Of a DNA stretch of 64,000 bases, positions 12,061 to 23,199 are shown in pieces. How positions within the stretch are numbered: the stretch's first letter is position 1; the number at the start of each line of letters is the position of its first letter. This DNA is from Hirundichthys speculiger. Taxonomy: Eukaryota; Chordata; Actinopteri; Beloniformes; Exocoetidae. A model generated the notes under the pieces. That model was given only the letters and a program-made list of their open reading frames with translations. It was not told the origin of the DNA and did no database searches. The stretch spans positions 367,004-431,003 of the forward strand of contig JAGFBZ010000563.1 in the NCBI GenBank assembly GCA_018398805.1, written 5' to 3'. Position numbers and translations under genes: made by a program.

Positions 12061-14694
12061 CTAACTTTAACCCTCATGGATTCCTCTTTACCTCATTGAG
12101 GTTTATTTTGTTTCATTTTGGCCAGATCCCATCTCCAGGAAGAGTAGCCACAGTACTACACCGGCTTCCAGTGTCTGAACAGTTTGAGAATATTTAGTGT
12201 CTTTTCCAGACTTCTACACATCAACATCTGTTGTTCATCTTTAGAGATCTCCTTCATGTGAACCATGGTCACATCAGGAGATAATTCTCATGAACAGCAA
12301 AATGTCTTTTATCAATGACAGATGCTCTAAACCACATCTCCAAACTCAGTTCATTAATTGAAGTCCATTTGTTCAAACTACTGACTTTAATTAGCTTTTG
12401 TTGATGTAATTAGTCTATGGGTTTACCACATTTTCCTCCATAAAAGTGAATGTTTAAGACCCAAACAATTATAATTGTTTATCAGCTTAAGCACTTTCTG
12501 TTGGTCTATCATAATGACTTAAATGAAGATCAGATTACATTTTATGGCAAATAATGCACAAAACATATCTCCTTCCTGCTGTTAGTGTAGATACAGTATG
12601 ACTGTGGCATCTTTTTGATTTAGAACAAAACTCAGAATTTCTCCTTTACTTTGAAAGGCTATAAAGTAAAAACACTGTCCTACACAAATATAGAACATGC
12701 ACCCATCTGTCAAATTGTCAAATATGACATTAAAATAAGGCATAAAATCAGAAACAGGTTCATTTTTGAAGGAGACCTTCATCATCAAAGGAAATCTCTC
12801 ATAAGAGAAAGCATGCGAAGTGTTAAACCACAAGAGAGCATAAATAAAACTGGAGCCGGGCTCTTTGTGATTCCTGGGACATACATAGGGCCCAGAGCAG
12901 CATGAGAAACAGCTGCTCTGAATTTGCCCCACAAGCCAAATAAATATTGAAAGATGTTCCAGCTAAGCTTTATAAGCAACACAGGCAATCTGTCCACTCA
13001 AGAATGAATGTTTGTTTGTAATTCAGTCAGCTGTGAAAGGCTGAAGCAGAAAGTCCACCATCATAAATCAATTTGCCTTTTTTTTTCTTTTTCTTTTGTG
13101 GCTTTAAGGCCATCGGCAGCCATCTTTGATCCACCCTGTCTGCAGCGCATATGTCCCATTTTCTAAAACTCACATACGATCAGATTTCTTTACTCTTCAG
13201 AAATCTAGAGGTTAAAATCAGCTCTGATCTAAGTTGGGAATGTATGATTGTATAATTGTCTAATTGTTATGAATGTGCTGTCATGTTGTACAAGTGTTTT
13301 TAGCCACACTACTGGTTGGTGTCTTTGGTGGAAACGCTAACTGCTCTGCCAATGCACCACTCTGACCCTAACAGAATATGGACACATCCAGCACTGCTGT
13401 GAACAATTTTCTGTTTATTAAGGGGTCTGCCCACAATAAAAGCATGTGAACCACTAATTGAGACCATACAGAGCCTCCACAATGACAGTGCAGTGTAAGA
13501 TGTAGGACTTTTCTTGGTCAACCAGCTCTTTAGCTCTTCCCAATAACCACAAACTTCTCTGTCTCATTCACAAACATGGTGCACTTACAACAGGAAATAA
13601 TTTTCATGTTTCCATTAAATGTGTGAGCTATTAACAATGAAAATTTTTATGGCTTTATGTTCAAACATACCAAAGATGTCATTTTCCTCCACCATCCCAT
13701 AGGTGATAATGAAGGAGAGGATGCAAATTCGATTATGTGATTTCACAGCAAGAGCTCAGCAGAAACCTTTCGTTTTCACTCAAGAGGAAAGTGCCTACTT
13801 TAGCCTACTTCAAAATATGCATTCCAGACTAGTAAATGCTCCTTACTGTTAGGATTTAGAATTATTTTCAGTTAGAACTTTAAACGTTAAAGCTAAATTT
13901 TACAGCCTGTAGGCTGGCTGTCTATATGATGGACCTGACAACTGGGATTTCATGACCTCTTGACCTGCTCTCTTCCAAGGACGTATGCAATGGTGATAAA
14001 TTTAGTTACACCCCATTCCTGCAGTACACATAACCATATTTGTCTGAAACATCTGGACTTTTGGGGACAGAGAACCATTACGTCGGAGGAGAAATTAGTC
14101 CGCCTCTTGCAGGCTTTAAAAAAGAAGAGAGACGTGACATTGGTGTGCATTTGTCCATGGCAGCATCTTGGGTGATGTTGTGGACAGGTGTACCATCGGC
14201 CGATTAAAATATTCTGCATGGCATAATAATTCTTTGTATTCATGATTGTAATAAATTTCTGATTGATCTTTGCTTCTAGACTGTCATTTAGGCACCAGAT
14301 AAAAAGAACACGGAGAGAGAAACTTTCATTACCTTTCTTGTGATCAGCCATGTTGAGCCCGAATAGTGTTGGAGGTTTCTGAATTCCTCAGATCAGCAGA
14401 CTGTCTTGGAATCAATGTTCTTATACAGATCAGGTAAGAAAATTAAGAAGCTAAAGTATTTCAGGGTCTATTTCAGGGTCTGTTCACTTGTGGGGAAAAA
14501 TGGAACAGGAGATCGACAGATGGATCAGTGGAGCCTCTGCAGTAGTGCAGACTCTGTTCCTGTCTGTTGTGATGAAGAGAGAGCTGAGCCAAAATGCAGT
14601 TTACTAGTCAATGTAAGGTCCTCTTCACACATGTGGTAATGAATTTGTAATAATGTCAAAGAAAACAAGACAGTGAATACAAGCAGGTGGGTGA
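12061..14694. other. No supported gene
   Basis: AT-rich DNA without a recognisable protein. The block 12,650-12,960 is non-repetitive and could be a conserved non-coding element. On the minus strand an ATG at 14,351 opens MADHKK and is followed at once by a possible donor AAAG|GTAATG (exon end 14,333); the frame also stays open for 133 codons. I do not recognise it and could not find a following exon, so it is not called as a gene. Confidence 0.4.
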
Positions 14695-15035
14695 AACGAG
14701 TTTCCTCTGCAGGGTGGTTGCACTCTCCCTTAGAGACGGGGTGACTCAGAGCAGAGTTCCTGGTCCTCCACAGTGCAACAAGCCAGTTGAGGTGGTCTGG
14801 GCATCTGGTTAGTGTGAATGCTGGAAGCCTCCCTGAGAAAGTATTTTAGACATGTCCAACTGGGAAAACATCCCCAAGGCAGACCCATGACACACTGTGG
14901 AGATTTCCTGGCTGGCCTGGGAATGCCTGAGTATCCCTCCCGGAAGAGCTGGAAGAGGTTTGGGCCTCTCTGCTTAGGCTAGTGCCCCTTCGACCCGAAC
15001 CCAGATAAGCAGAAGTTAATGGATGGATGGAGGAT
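14695..15035 (+). mobile_element. Non-LTR retrotransposon 3' end
   Basis: Matches the 3' untranslated region common to a widespread teleost LINE: CCAGTTGAGGTGGTCTGGGC, CTGGCTGGCCTGGGAATGCC and a terminal GATAAGCAGAAGTTAATGG followed by GGATGGA repeats. Only the 3' end is present, as expected for target-primed reverse transcription that stopped early. RTE/Rex-type is likely but not certain. Confidence 0.7.
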
Positions 15036-16833
15036 CATCCATGACATCAGGATCTGGTTATTTTGGAGGTTGGGTCAGTGCATTGGGGTCAGCCATTTCC
15101 TCATCCTGTCAGCGGTTTTAATGTTGTGGCTGATCAGAGTTCATTCCAGCATGGTTACATCTGTTGCACAAATGTATTCACTGAAGAACATCCAGATATA
15201 TTTGCGTCAGCTGGCTTCATTTAGTTCCATAGCTCCTAAAAATACATTTTAGATTTAAAGAAAATAGTACAAAATCTGAATCAAAGTTTTCAAAAAGATG
15301 ATTTTGGGGGAAAAGTGCAGAGGGGAAGAAATGCAAGGGATGCAAGTGAAAGCATATTTACTAAATGATACTTTTATTCCATAGGATGTGGGGTTTATTT
15401 TTTTCTTTAAGAATCACTTTATTTTTGTTTTTAAAATATCGCTTAAACTGCCTGTTTTTCAGTATGCACAAAGAAAAAAGCATTGTACATAGCACAGCTT
15501 AGTTAGTTCTGGTCAAAAGGTCATCATCCTGCCTGAACCTAAAAATAGTCACAAAGACATATTACAACTTATTGTAAATCAAGTGAGTGTACTGGAGTTT
15601 CATGTCTACATATTCCCATAGATGTCAAAAAGAAAGTGGAAAAAAAAGAGTGAATTTCCACTTAAGACCTGATCACCTTTTGAAGTATCCTTATCAAGTG
15701 TTTTTTAAACTTGAGACTTTTTTTTTTTTGTTTTGTTTTTTTAACCTGTTAGCTCTGAACACCACCATTAGCTGCAGGAACCTCTGTTGTGTGTTATCTT
15801 TTAGAAGCATATTATACCCTTAACACAAATGTTGACACAATTTCCAGAGGTATTTAAAAAAGAAAAAGAGAAATGCTTTAGTTAAAATACCCTAGGGAAA
15901 AAGTACAAAAATGTGCATATTACCTGTATTTCCATGGATAGAGATAAACATGAGGAAGCTGATACTCTGATTGGGTTCGGGATGACACAAAACCCTGAAA
16001 ATCTAAACCGCTCAAACAGTCAATCACATTTTATTTATATTGCACTTTTTGTGCAAAAAATAAAAATGTAGCACAAAGTGCTTTATGAGGGAAAAACATA
16101 GTAAAGTGCAGAACAGAAAATGAGAGAATGAAGGAGCAATAGGCTAAACAAAAGCAAGTCATCCTGTGGTAAAAGTGACTTCCACACCTGGCTTGATCTC
16201 TTGGTTAAAATATCTGTTACAGTCCTGTGGCTCAGAATGTAAACAGCAAGAGGATTGAAGAGCTGGTATGATGTACTAATAACACCACAGTCAAGGGTTC
16301 CTACCAAGTAAATCATGTGTGAAAGAGGTTTAAAACCAGCAGGATCTATTTAGTGGGTAGTAAAAATCAATGATTATTTGTTTCTGCACTGTTAGGAACT
16401 CTTCAAGCTGCAGATCTGTTACAAAAACAGATTCACAACATTCTTTTATGAAAACTACAGGATGTATGTGTTTGTACTTGTGTTAATCATAATAGGAGGA
16501 TGGCAGAAAAAAGATTGAAGACTGGCAAACCTGAATTGTTTTTTACCAGTTAGATATAAGATATTTTCATATCATTACTTTGTCAAGTTCTGCAATAAGA
16601 GCAGAGCAAAATAACTTTATCATCATAATATATCAGTTTTTAATTGTCCTCTTACGGAACATGTGATTCGTTTTATGAACTGTTACTGAGCTCTTTGACT
16701 AGCCGGGCCTGCTGTCAGCAGAAACTGACCAAGCAACTTCTGAATCCTGGGACGACCGGTCGTTGACAGCTGGATATCACTTTGTGCCACTTCCTCACAT
16801 ATCAACAATAAATTGAGGCTGTCACAGAGAGAC
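15036..16833. other. No recognisable gene
   Basis: No exon can be supported. A phrase TTTTAATGTTGTGGCTGATC near 15,116 resembles the end of a common fish DNA transposon. Around 16,020-16,110 an inverted LINE/SINE-type tail (TTTTATTTATATTGCACTTT) is visible. Otherwise AT-rich DNA. Confidence 0.4.
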
Positions 16834-17206
16834 TTAGGGCCCGATCTTACACCTCCCGCTAGCCGCTACCCACTACCCGCAAATTGCTGATTTAGGAACC
16901 TCCGCCAACCGCTAATGCAATCTTCCGCTCCCTAAAGCCGCTACCCATTATGCTGACTCCCTTACTCACATTGTAGGCGTGGCAATGGGCGTGTCTCTTG
17001 CGCTTTCCACAAATTCGGTATCTTGCGATCGCGGGGTTAGGACAGACCACCCACTACCCTCTATCCTAAACCCGCGAGATACCGGTACCGCAAGATACCG
17101 AGTTTGTGGAAAGCGCAACCGGCATGTCGGCACATAAAAGAGCGCGTCCAAATCGCGCCATTGCGCGTCCACCCAGTCACATGTGGACTGCACAAACGGC
17201 TCTACC
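16834..17206 (+). repeat. Dispersed repeat family A, copy 2, with stem-loop
   Basis: Begins TTAGGGCCCGATCTTACAC and matches the copy at 1,558-1,828 in the opposite orientation. It contains an internal inverted repeat: 28-base arms at 17,000-17,027 and 17,089-17,116 pair with one mismatch around a 61-base loop. GC- and CpG-rich compared with its surroundings. Probably a non-autonomous DNA transposon of unknown superfamily. Confidence 0.65.
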
Positions 17207-17539
17207 TCTCGATTATGCATCACTGTATTACTTGCATACGTTATTATTCTCTAAAGGGCAGATGATGTCTGTACAGCTGTGGCATGATCTCATTCAGATG
17301 TTTGCTGTGGAGGAAACGAGGAGATCACAGAACTCTGTTGTGGAGTTTCTTGTACTGTGTGCGTATCCCTCTGATCCTCTCCTTGCGCTCGGAGCACCCG
17401 AGATGCACTCAGTGGTAGAAAGTAGATGTCATCGTACCTGTTCCTCTGGCTCAATGCTCATCCAATAATCCGTTCTGCAGCCGCTCCCAGCGGCTGTGCG
17501 TCTTGGCGCAGTGAGCTTCTAGGAAAGCATTCCTTAACT
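17207..17539. other. No recognisable gene
   Basis: A plus-strand open frame of about 120 codons crosses from the repeat into this stretch, but it starts inside the repeat and resembles nothing I know. It may be an inner part of the same element. Confidence 0.3.
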
Positions 17540-17715
17540 AGAAAAGCACTCGGAGAGCGCAGACCTCCACCAAGCACAACAGTTCTCTCATATAGCGATT
17601 TACAGATTGCTTGAAAGGCTATTTCATCAAAATCCATCCATAACATTTTGAGTTATCTTGTACACAGACAGACAGATAAACGCTGGCAAAAACATTACCT
17701 CCTTGGGAGGGAAGG
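17540..17715 (+). repeat. Dispersed repeat family B, short copy
   Basis: Begins near AGAAAAGCACTCGGAGAGCG and ends near ACATTACCTCCTTGGGAGGG, with a short GACA run before the end. The same landmarks recur at 19,971-20,281 and 21,609-21,745. This copy lacks the middle portion and so is internally deleted. Confidence 0.7.
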
Positions 17716-19970
17716 AAAAATGATATTGCTACAGTATAAATTGAGAATAAATAAATAGAAAAAAGTACGATTATTTGAAAAACACTGGGAAGTTAGAAGT
17801 GCAGCAGAGAGAGAAGCGTGGTTGAAATCTTCAGAGATCACTCTGAATGCATTAGGGTTTCATGTTTGTTGCCTGGCAACAACCAAACTACATATGCCAC
17901 ATTTTGCATCAGCAGGTAACCGAATTCTCACAGTAAACAATATGGAGAAAAACTGAAAGGAAGAGACACATCTGGATCCTGGACAGTGTATCCTTAACAG
18001 TAACTTGTCCACGATACACTCTCTGTTGTTAACAAGCCCTACAATCCCTCCTCTTTTTAGTCTTGCCACTCCATTCGCAGTTTCTCTCTCTGCAAAACCT
18101 TCGTAGATGTAGCCTTGCCAGCCATACCTTTTCAGTTCCCAAAAATTTGAATACGAAAAAGGTAGGGGCTGGCTCCATGTGATGGCTCATACAGGAGTGT
18201 CTAAGAGCCACTATTTGAAAACCATCAAGACAGCTGATGTCACATGCTTTGCTTCTTGACTGGTTGTATGTCTATTCAATCGTGTCCAAAGGTGACTGGA
18301 AGTCTACCCTAACTGTCTAATTCTTTGTATCAAAGAGGAAAAGGATCAGGATAGCTGGCCAGGCAAGGGTAGAGATGTTTTGGAGTCTAGAAATTATGTT
18401 CCTGCAGCTAGCTGAGATTTGTCTTCTCCAACGCCCCAAGCTCTTCCACTTTATATGCCAGTAATCTCACATTCTCTGTCGCAGTTCAAAGAAAAGAAAA
18501 ATAATTTAAACTTCCTCCACCTTGATCTCTGTATTATTCCTGCCCTACTTCCTTGACATATCATCTTCAAACTGTCTGCATTTGGAGCATCTGGGCTTTT
18601 CCAAGGCATTATTTGGACTTCGGAAAGCTCACCTTTTTTCATATGTAAATAACTTTCACATTGTCATACTTACTTATCCTAATATATGCTGAAAAGTATC
18701 AGAATTTCAAACAGTAATCTTGTGAAATCTTTTCAAAATCTGCCTTTTGATGGAGAAAAGCTAAGCTGAAAATATCAGGATAATGCACAGGAAGACACGA
18801 CTTGAACAGAGCTGCTGCAGCACCATGGACACATGGATTGTTCATAGCTTCACAGGAAATTTTATTTATACTACACATTGAATAAAACTAAGCATGCACA
18901 TTTCAGTAATTTAAAGAAACGACATTACCTCCTTAGTGCTTCAGGTAACATGATAACAAGAAGTTGATGTGAGTGTACGGCATAACTTTTTCTTGTTACA
19001 AGAAAAAATTCCTTTCCCTTACAAAGACACAAGCTAATGTTTAAGTTTGGACTCAGTGTGTGTAAAATTGCATCTGAAATCCAATAAATGGGGTAACAAA
19101 ATCTTTCTTTCAGACTGCTGCCTTTCTCCTGAAAACAACTTCCTTCTTAATGAAATCTACAGATTTTAACTACTGTCAGGCCTGTTTTGCTTCTTAAATT
19201 AAAAGAAAAAAACTATTTTGCATATTATGTACATAATGCTAAATACAAATTCACAGCTGCATTTTCATTAAAAAAAAAAAAAAAAGCTATGTATAGCTTG
19301 TTTTTCCATATTACTGAGGAGGATTTTGGACATGTCTAGAAACTAACCCCTGTAAATACAAAAGACCAGCATGCCTGCTAATAGTCTGCTGTTGAGCTGG
19401 CAGCCTGCCCGCGTAACGGATACCTCTTTTCCACCGGTGGCCTGCATTCGCTGTCTGGCCTGACGGGAGGTTCACGTTTCGAAAGCTTGGCAGTGCAATG
19501 GCATGTGAAAAATGTCCCATGTCGGGTCAGCTGGAAAGAAGTAGAACAACAGGGCATGCTTGTGTGTACTGTTGTTTGTGTGCACTCCGGGAATGGCAGA
19601 GCTTGGACCTCAACATACTGTACGATAGAGTGCTACATTTACAGGAAGGACGGTACTGAGAACCAATGTTACTTACAGCATTCTCCTTGTTAAGGAAAGT
19701 GACGTGCAGAAGATAACATTCTCAAGATGGGTTAAAATAGAAGATAAAATGAAAACATTTTCTGAATGGGAACCACCGAACGGTTTGAAAGAGAGGTGGT
19801 TTTTAATCGAGGGTCACAAATCTTGGAGTCAACTCATGAGAAATTACAACACGTTATCCACCAGGCAATAGAATGTGAATTTATGTAGGCCTTGTGTGTT
19901 TGTCTCGATGTTTAAGGCCCATTAACTATAAAAGATAATTGTTTAAAATCAGTAAATTCATACTTTTACT
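17716..19970. other. No recognisable gene
   Basis: Short open frames only. No splice-compatible coding blocks, transposon ends or RNA genes seen. An A run lies near 19,270-19,285. Confidence 0.4.
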
Positions 19971-20281
19971 AGAAAAGCACTCGGAGAGCGCAGACCTCCA
20001 CCAAGCACAACAATTCCCCCATATAGTGATTTACAGATTGCGATAAAATCCGCCATCTGGATCAGATCCGGATCAGCCTTCGAAATTTGATAGAGGTTCC
20101 CATTGTCAATCCCTGAATCAAATTTCATGAGTTTTGGGCAATAATTATCGGAGATATTGAGAAAAAAAAAATTTCGGCCCCATTGACCGCAATGTTATTG
20201 AAAATTTGAAAGTGATCCAGAATCCAGGATTTCCTCCAGATCACACCCAAAATGAAATCAGTCCTTCTTTTTTACATTTCT
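19971..20281 (+). repeat. Dispersed repeat family B, left half
   Basis: Starts with the same AGAAAAGCACTCGGAGAGCG landmark as 17,540, then continues with a middle section that the first copy lacks. It is split from its right half (21,609-21,745) by a 1.3-kb insertion. Confidence 0.7.
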
Positions 20282-21608
20282 TTTTTTGTGTGTGTGTCTG
20301 CATTTACATTCATGGTTAGTGCCATTGTCTATCAAAACCATCTAGTATGTATATGCAATTTAATCTTAAAGCAAACTTTTTATTTTCTTTTTTTGTGGGA
20401 GTGTGAAGGGTGAATATGTCCTTCACCAGTCCTCTCTGGCAGTAAATTCTAATGTCTTTATTAACATCTTAAATCCTGATTTCGTCAGAGAGGACCAAAA
20501 ACACCAACAGTGAAACATTTAACAACAAGACAGTTAAAGAGACATGACAGTGAGGGTGTGGTGTGTGCTGGGTTGTGAAGTGTGAGGTGTTGTGTAGTGG
20601 ATTGTGTTGTGACAGCAAACAAACTCAGAGGATGATATGTAAGAAGTAGAAACTACTAACAAGAAAACTGGATGAACACCTTCTACCAAGATAAAGACCT
20701 GTATATGGAGGATTGATGTAAACATTATTGATTGATTGTGTTGACAGTAGAGGGGGGGTGTAAAGAATAAATGTGTCCATGCCCACATACAAGGAAACTG
20801 TTACCACTATTACCATCACCACTCTCCTTAGCTTAGTCCATCTCAAGTACTCCCATGGTGAGAAAACACCAGCTAACTCCCATCACCCCAGGACCAGACT
20901 GGCCCAAGAGAGCCCTTTGCCCCCCAACCCAAGAGGTCAGGGGGCAAACATCCCCGAGGGATACGTCCACTGACAGGAAGGCCAGGCAGGGCACCCAAAA
21001 GGCCAGAACCACGACGAGGCCCGCCCCCACACCCACCAGGCCCCAAGCCCACAGCAGCAGCACCGCAGAAAATGCACCCCATGCAGCCCAGGGACAGCCG
21101 AGCCCCCCCGCCCCCACCAACCGCCGGCAGGGAGCGGAAGGGGGACATGGGTGGGACAGAGAGAGGGAAGGAGAGGGAAACCAGGGCCGATGCACCACCA
21201 GTGGTCAACAGGGGTGCGGCAAGCCCCACCGCCATCCGGCAGCATAGGTAGACCGCACCACCAGGACAGCAGATCCAAGCAGCCCCACCGCTGCAGCCAA
21301 GGAGACCAGGGAGGAGGCCACCCCGCCAGTCTCCATCACCAGGGCCCACCCCAGCCCCAACCACCAGAGACACAGCGCAAACTGGGGCAAGAACCCCGGC
21401 AACGACACATGAACCCTGACCCAGAGGGATTGGGGGCCGGTGGCCCACACCCACTAGGAAGACGAGATAACGTTATATCACTAAGGGAAATGCACATGTG
21501 GTTTGATAACAATGACGACAGTAATCCATCGTAAAAAACTATGCCCAATTTTATCCTTCCCCCAGGATCAATAAGTTTATATCAATGGATTTTCAGGCTG
21601 AAGGAGAC
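20282..21608 (+). mobile_element. 1.3-kb GC-rich insertion inside repeat B
   Basis: Sits between the two halves of repeat family B. The flanks share ACATTTCT (20,274-20,281 and near 21,615), which may be the target duplication. The core 20,860-21,470 is strikingly GC-rich, C-rich on the plus strand, and lacks stops in several frames, so the long open frames on both strands there are composition artefacts. The segment near 21,556-21,580 (CCCCCAGGATCAATAAG) resembles a LINE 3' end. Best read as a retroelement fragment of unknown family. Confidence 0.5.
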
Positions 21609-21745
21609 CTTTTCACATTTCTGACAACTTCTGAAAATTTCATCAGAATCCATCCATAACTTTTTAAGTTATCTTGTACAGACAGACAGACAGACAGACA
21701 GACAGATAAATGTCGGCAAAAACAGGACCTCCTTGGCGGAGGTAA
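21609..21745 (+). repeat. Dispersed repeat family B, right half, with (GACA)n
   Basis: Contains TTTCATCAGAATCCATCCAT, a GACA tetranucleotide run at 21,678-21,706 and the end CCTCCTTGGCGGAGGTAA, the same order as in the copy at 17,540-17,715. Confidence 0.7.
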
Positions 21746-23199
21746 CAAGCTTTTTGGGGAAACACAGCATGAGAAAAAAAGAATTCTGTCAACTCTTGCG
21801 TGCCTCTACAGGAAGCTGTGCGAAGTGTAATGAACCGCTTCAGGCGGTGTCACAGGAGTTGTGATCGACTGGGGCTGAAGGTTTTGAAGATGTAAACAAT
21901 CTGTGGGCGGGCTGCTAGAATGAAAAGAGCTTATAAGACCTTGTTTGGTGGTTTCACATCCCTGCTCGAGGGTAGCAATCCAACAGAATCACAATATAAC
22001 CACTGACATCAGTCAGTTTAAATTTTGAAAAACACAAATACAAGAAACAACATTTATTTTCACGATTTCTTTGTAATGTAATGGAAGCCCAATGCTAAGT
22101 CACTGGAGTAGTAATTTGTCCCACAACAAAAGCTGGCATATCAAAGGAAAAAAAGTCCAGCGTCTTTCTGTGATGCAACAATCAAGACAAAGAAAACAAA
22201 GCTTCTTGTAATGTGATCTCAACTAATCATCCAAAATTGGGTGGATTTATCTCCAAACAGTTCAAGGACTGTAAAAATGTTGGAAGAAATATATTGTGGT
22301 GAAGCAAGGATCCAGTTCAGATGAAGTGTCAGAGTGTCATCCACAGTCCCCCAGAGGCCAGCGATAATCCGGCTGCCGTTTTATGACCCATCAAGTGCGT
22401 CAGACTGTTTCCATTCCAAACGCATCCTCCAGCCATCCCGCGCCAGCTCCTTGCTCCACAGCCAGGCACCCGAGACTTCTCTACAGGGTGGAGAGGCATG
22501 CTTGCTGCAATGCGAGTCAGCATTAGCATATTCACCTGCCAGCATTTACTGGCTGAGAGCAGAGGCAGTTGAATACGGCACAGTCCAAGTCCATTTATTG
22601 TGTATAGAGCTGTGTGAGGTCTGGATACTCTGATTCAGTAAATCTTTCACACCCTGATCTGGAAACAATTAAAATGAACTTATTTCTCAATCACAGCTCG
22701 TGCAACCCCCTCAAGACACTCAATATTTTATCCATGACAAAGCAACTGGGGGGGAAACTGAGTTGGCAGAAGTTAAACTAATTGACCTTTTGGTTTCAAA
22801 CTAACTGGGGAACAATAGCAATTTTGTGATGCAGGCCTTTTAAATGTTACATTTAATTAACACGAGTGGAATTTGTTTCATGTATATATTTCTGGCAGAG
22901 TAAACGGAGAAATGAATGCCTGCATGTGGAAATTCTTGAGGGATTGATTTTAGATGTACATTTTTCCTACAAAAACAAAACCTGTGCAACTGCGACATCT
23001 AGTGGTTTCATATCAGTAATAGAGGATGGATGTAACGCTCTTACATGCTAAGAAAAAGTGTTGATAATTTTATATTAAGTATGCACACAAATTGACACTT
23101 AATCACTCGTTTTTTTCTCATATTTCATCATGGAATTTCTCTTTAAAAATTGAGCCTGTCATATCACAATTAACCGTCTATAAATGATCTCTCTTCTTC
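21746..23199. other. No recognisable gene; 3' flank of the CARD gene
   Basis: Non-repetitive DNA with no supported exon. The right end is the downstream flank of the minus-strand CARD gene; I see no canonical AATAAA on that strand within the first 150 bases after its stop. Confidence 0.4.

Noticed and set aside
20873..21454. 193-codon minus-strand open frame
   Set aside because: Lies in the GC-rich, C-strand-biased insertion where stops are rare in several frames at once; the residues are low-complexity glycine, leucine and tryptophan.
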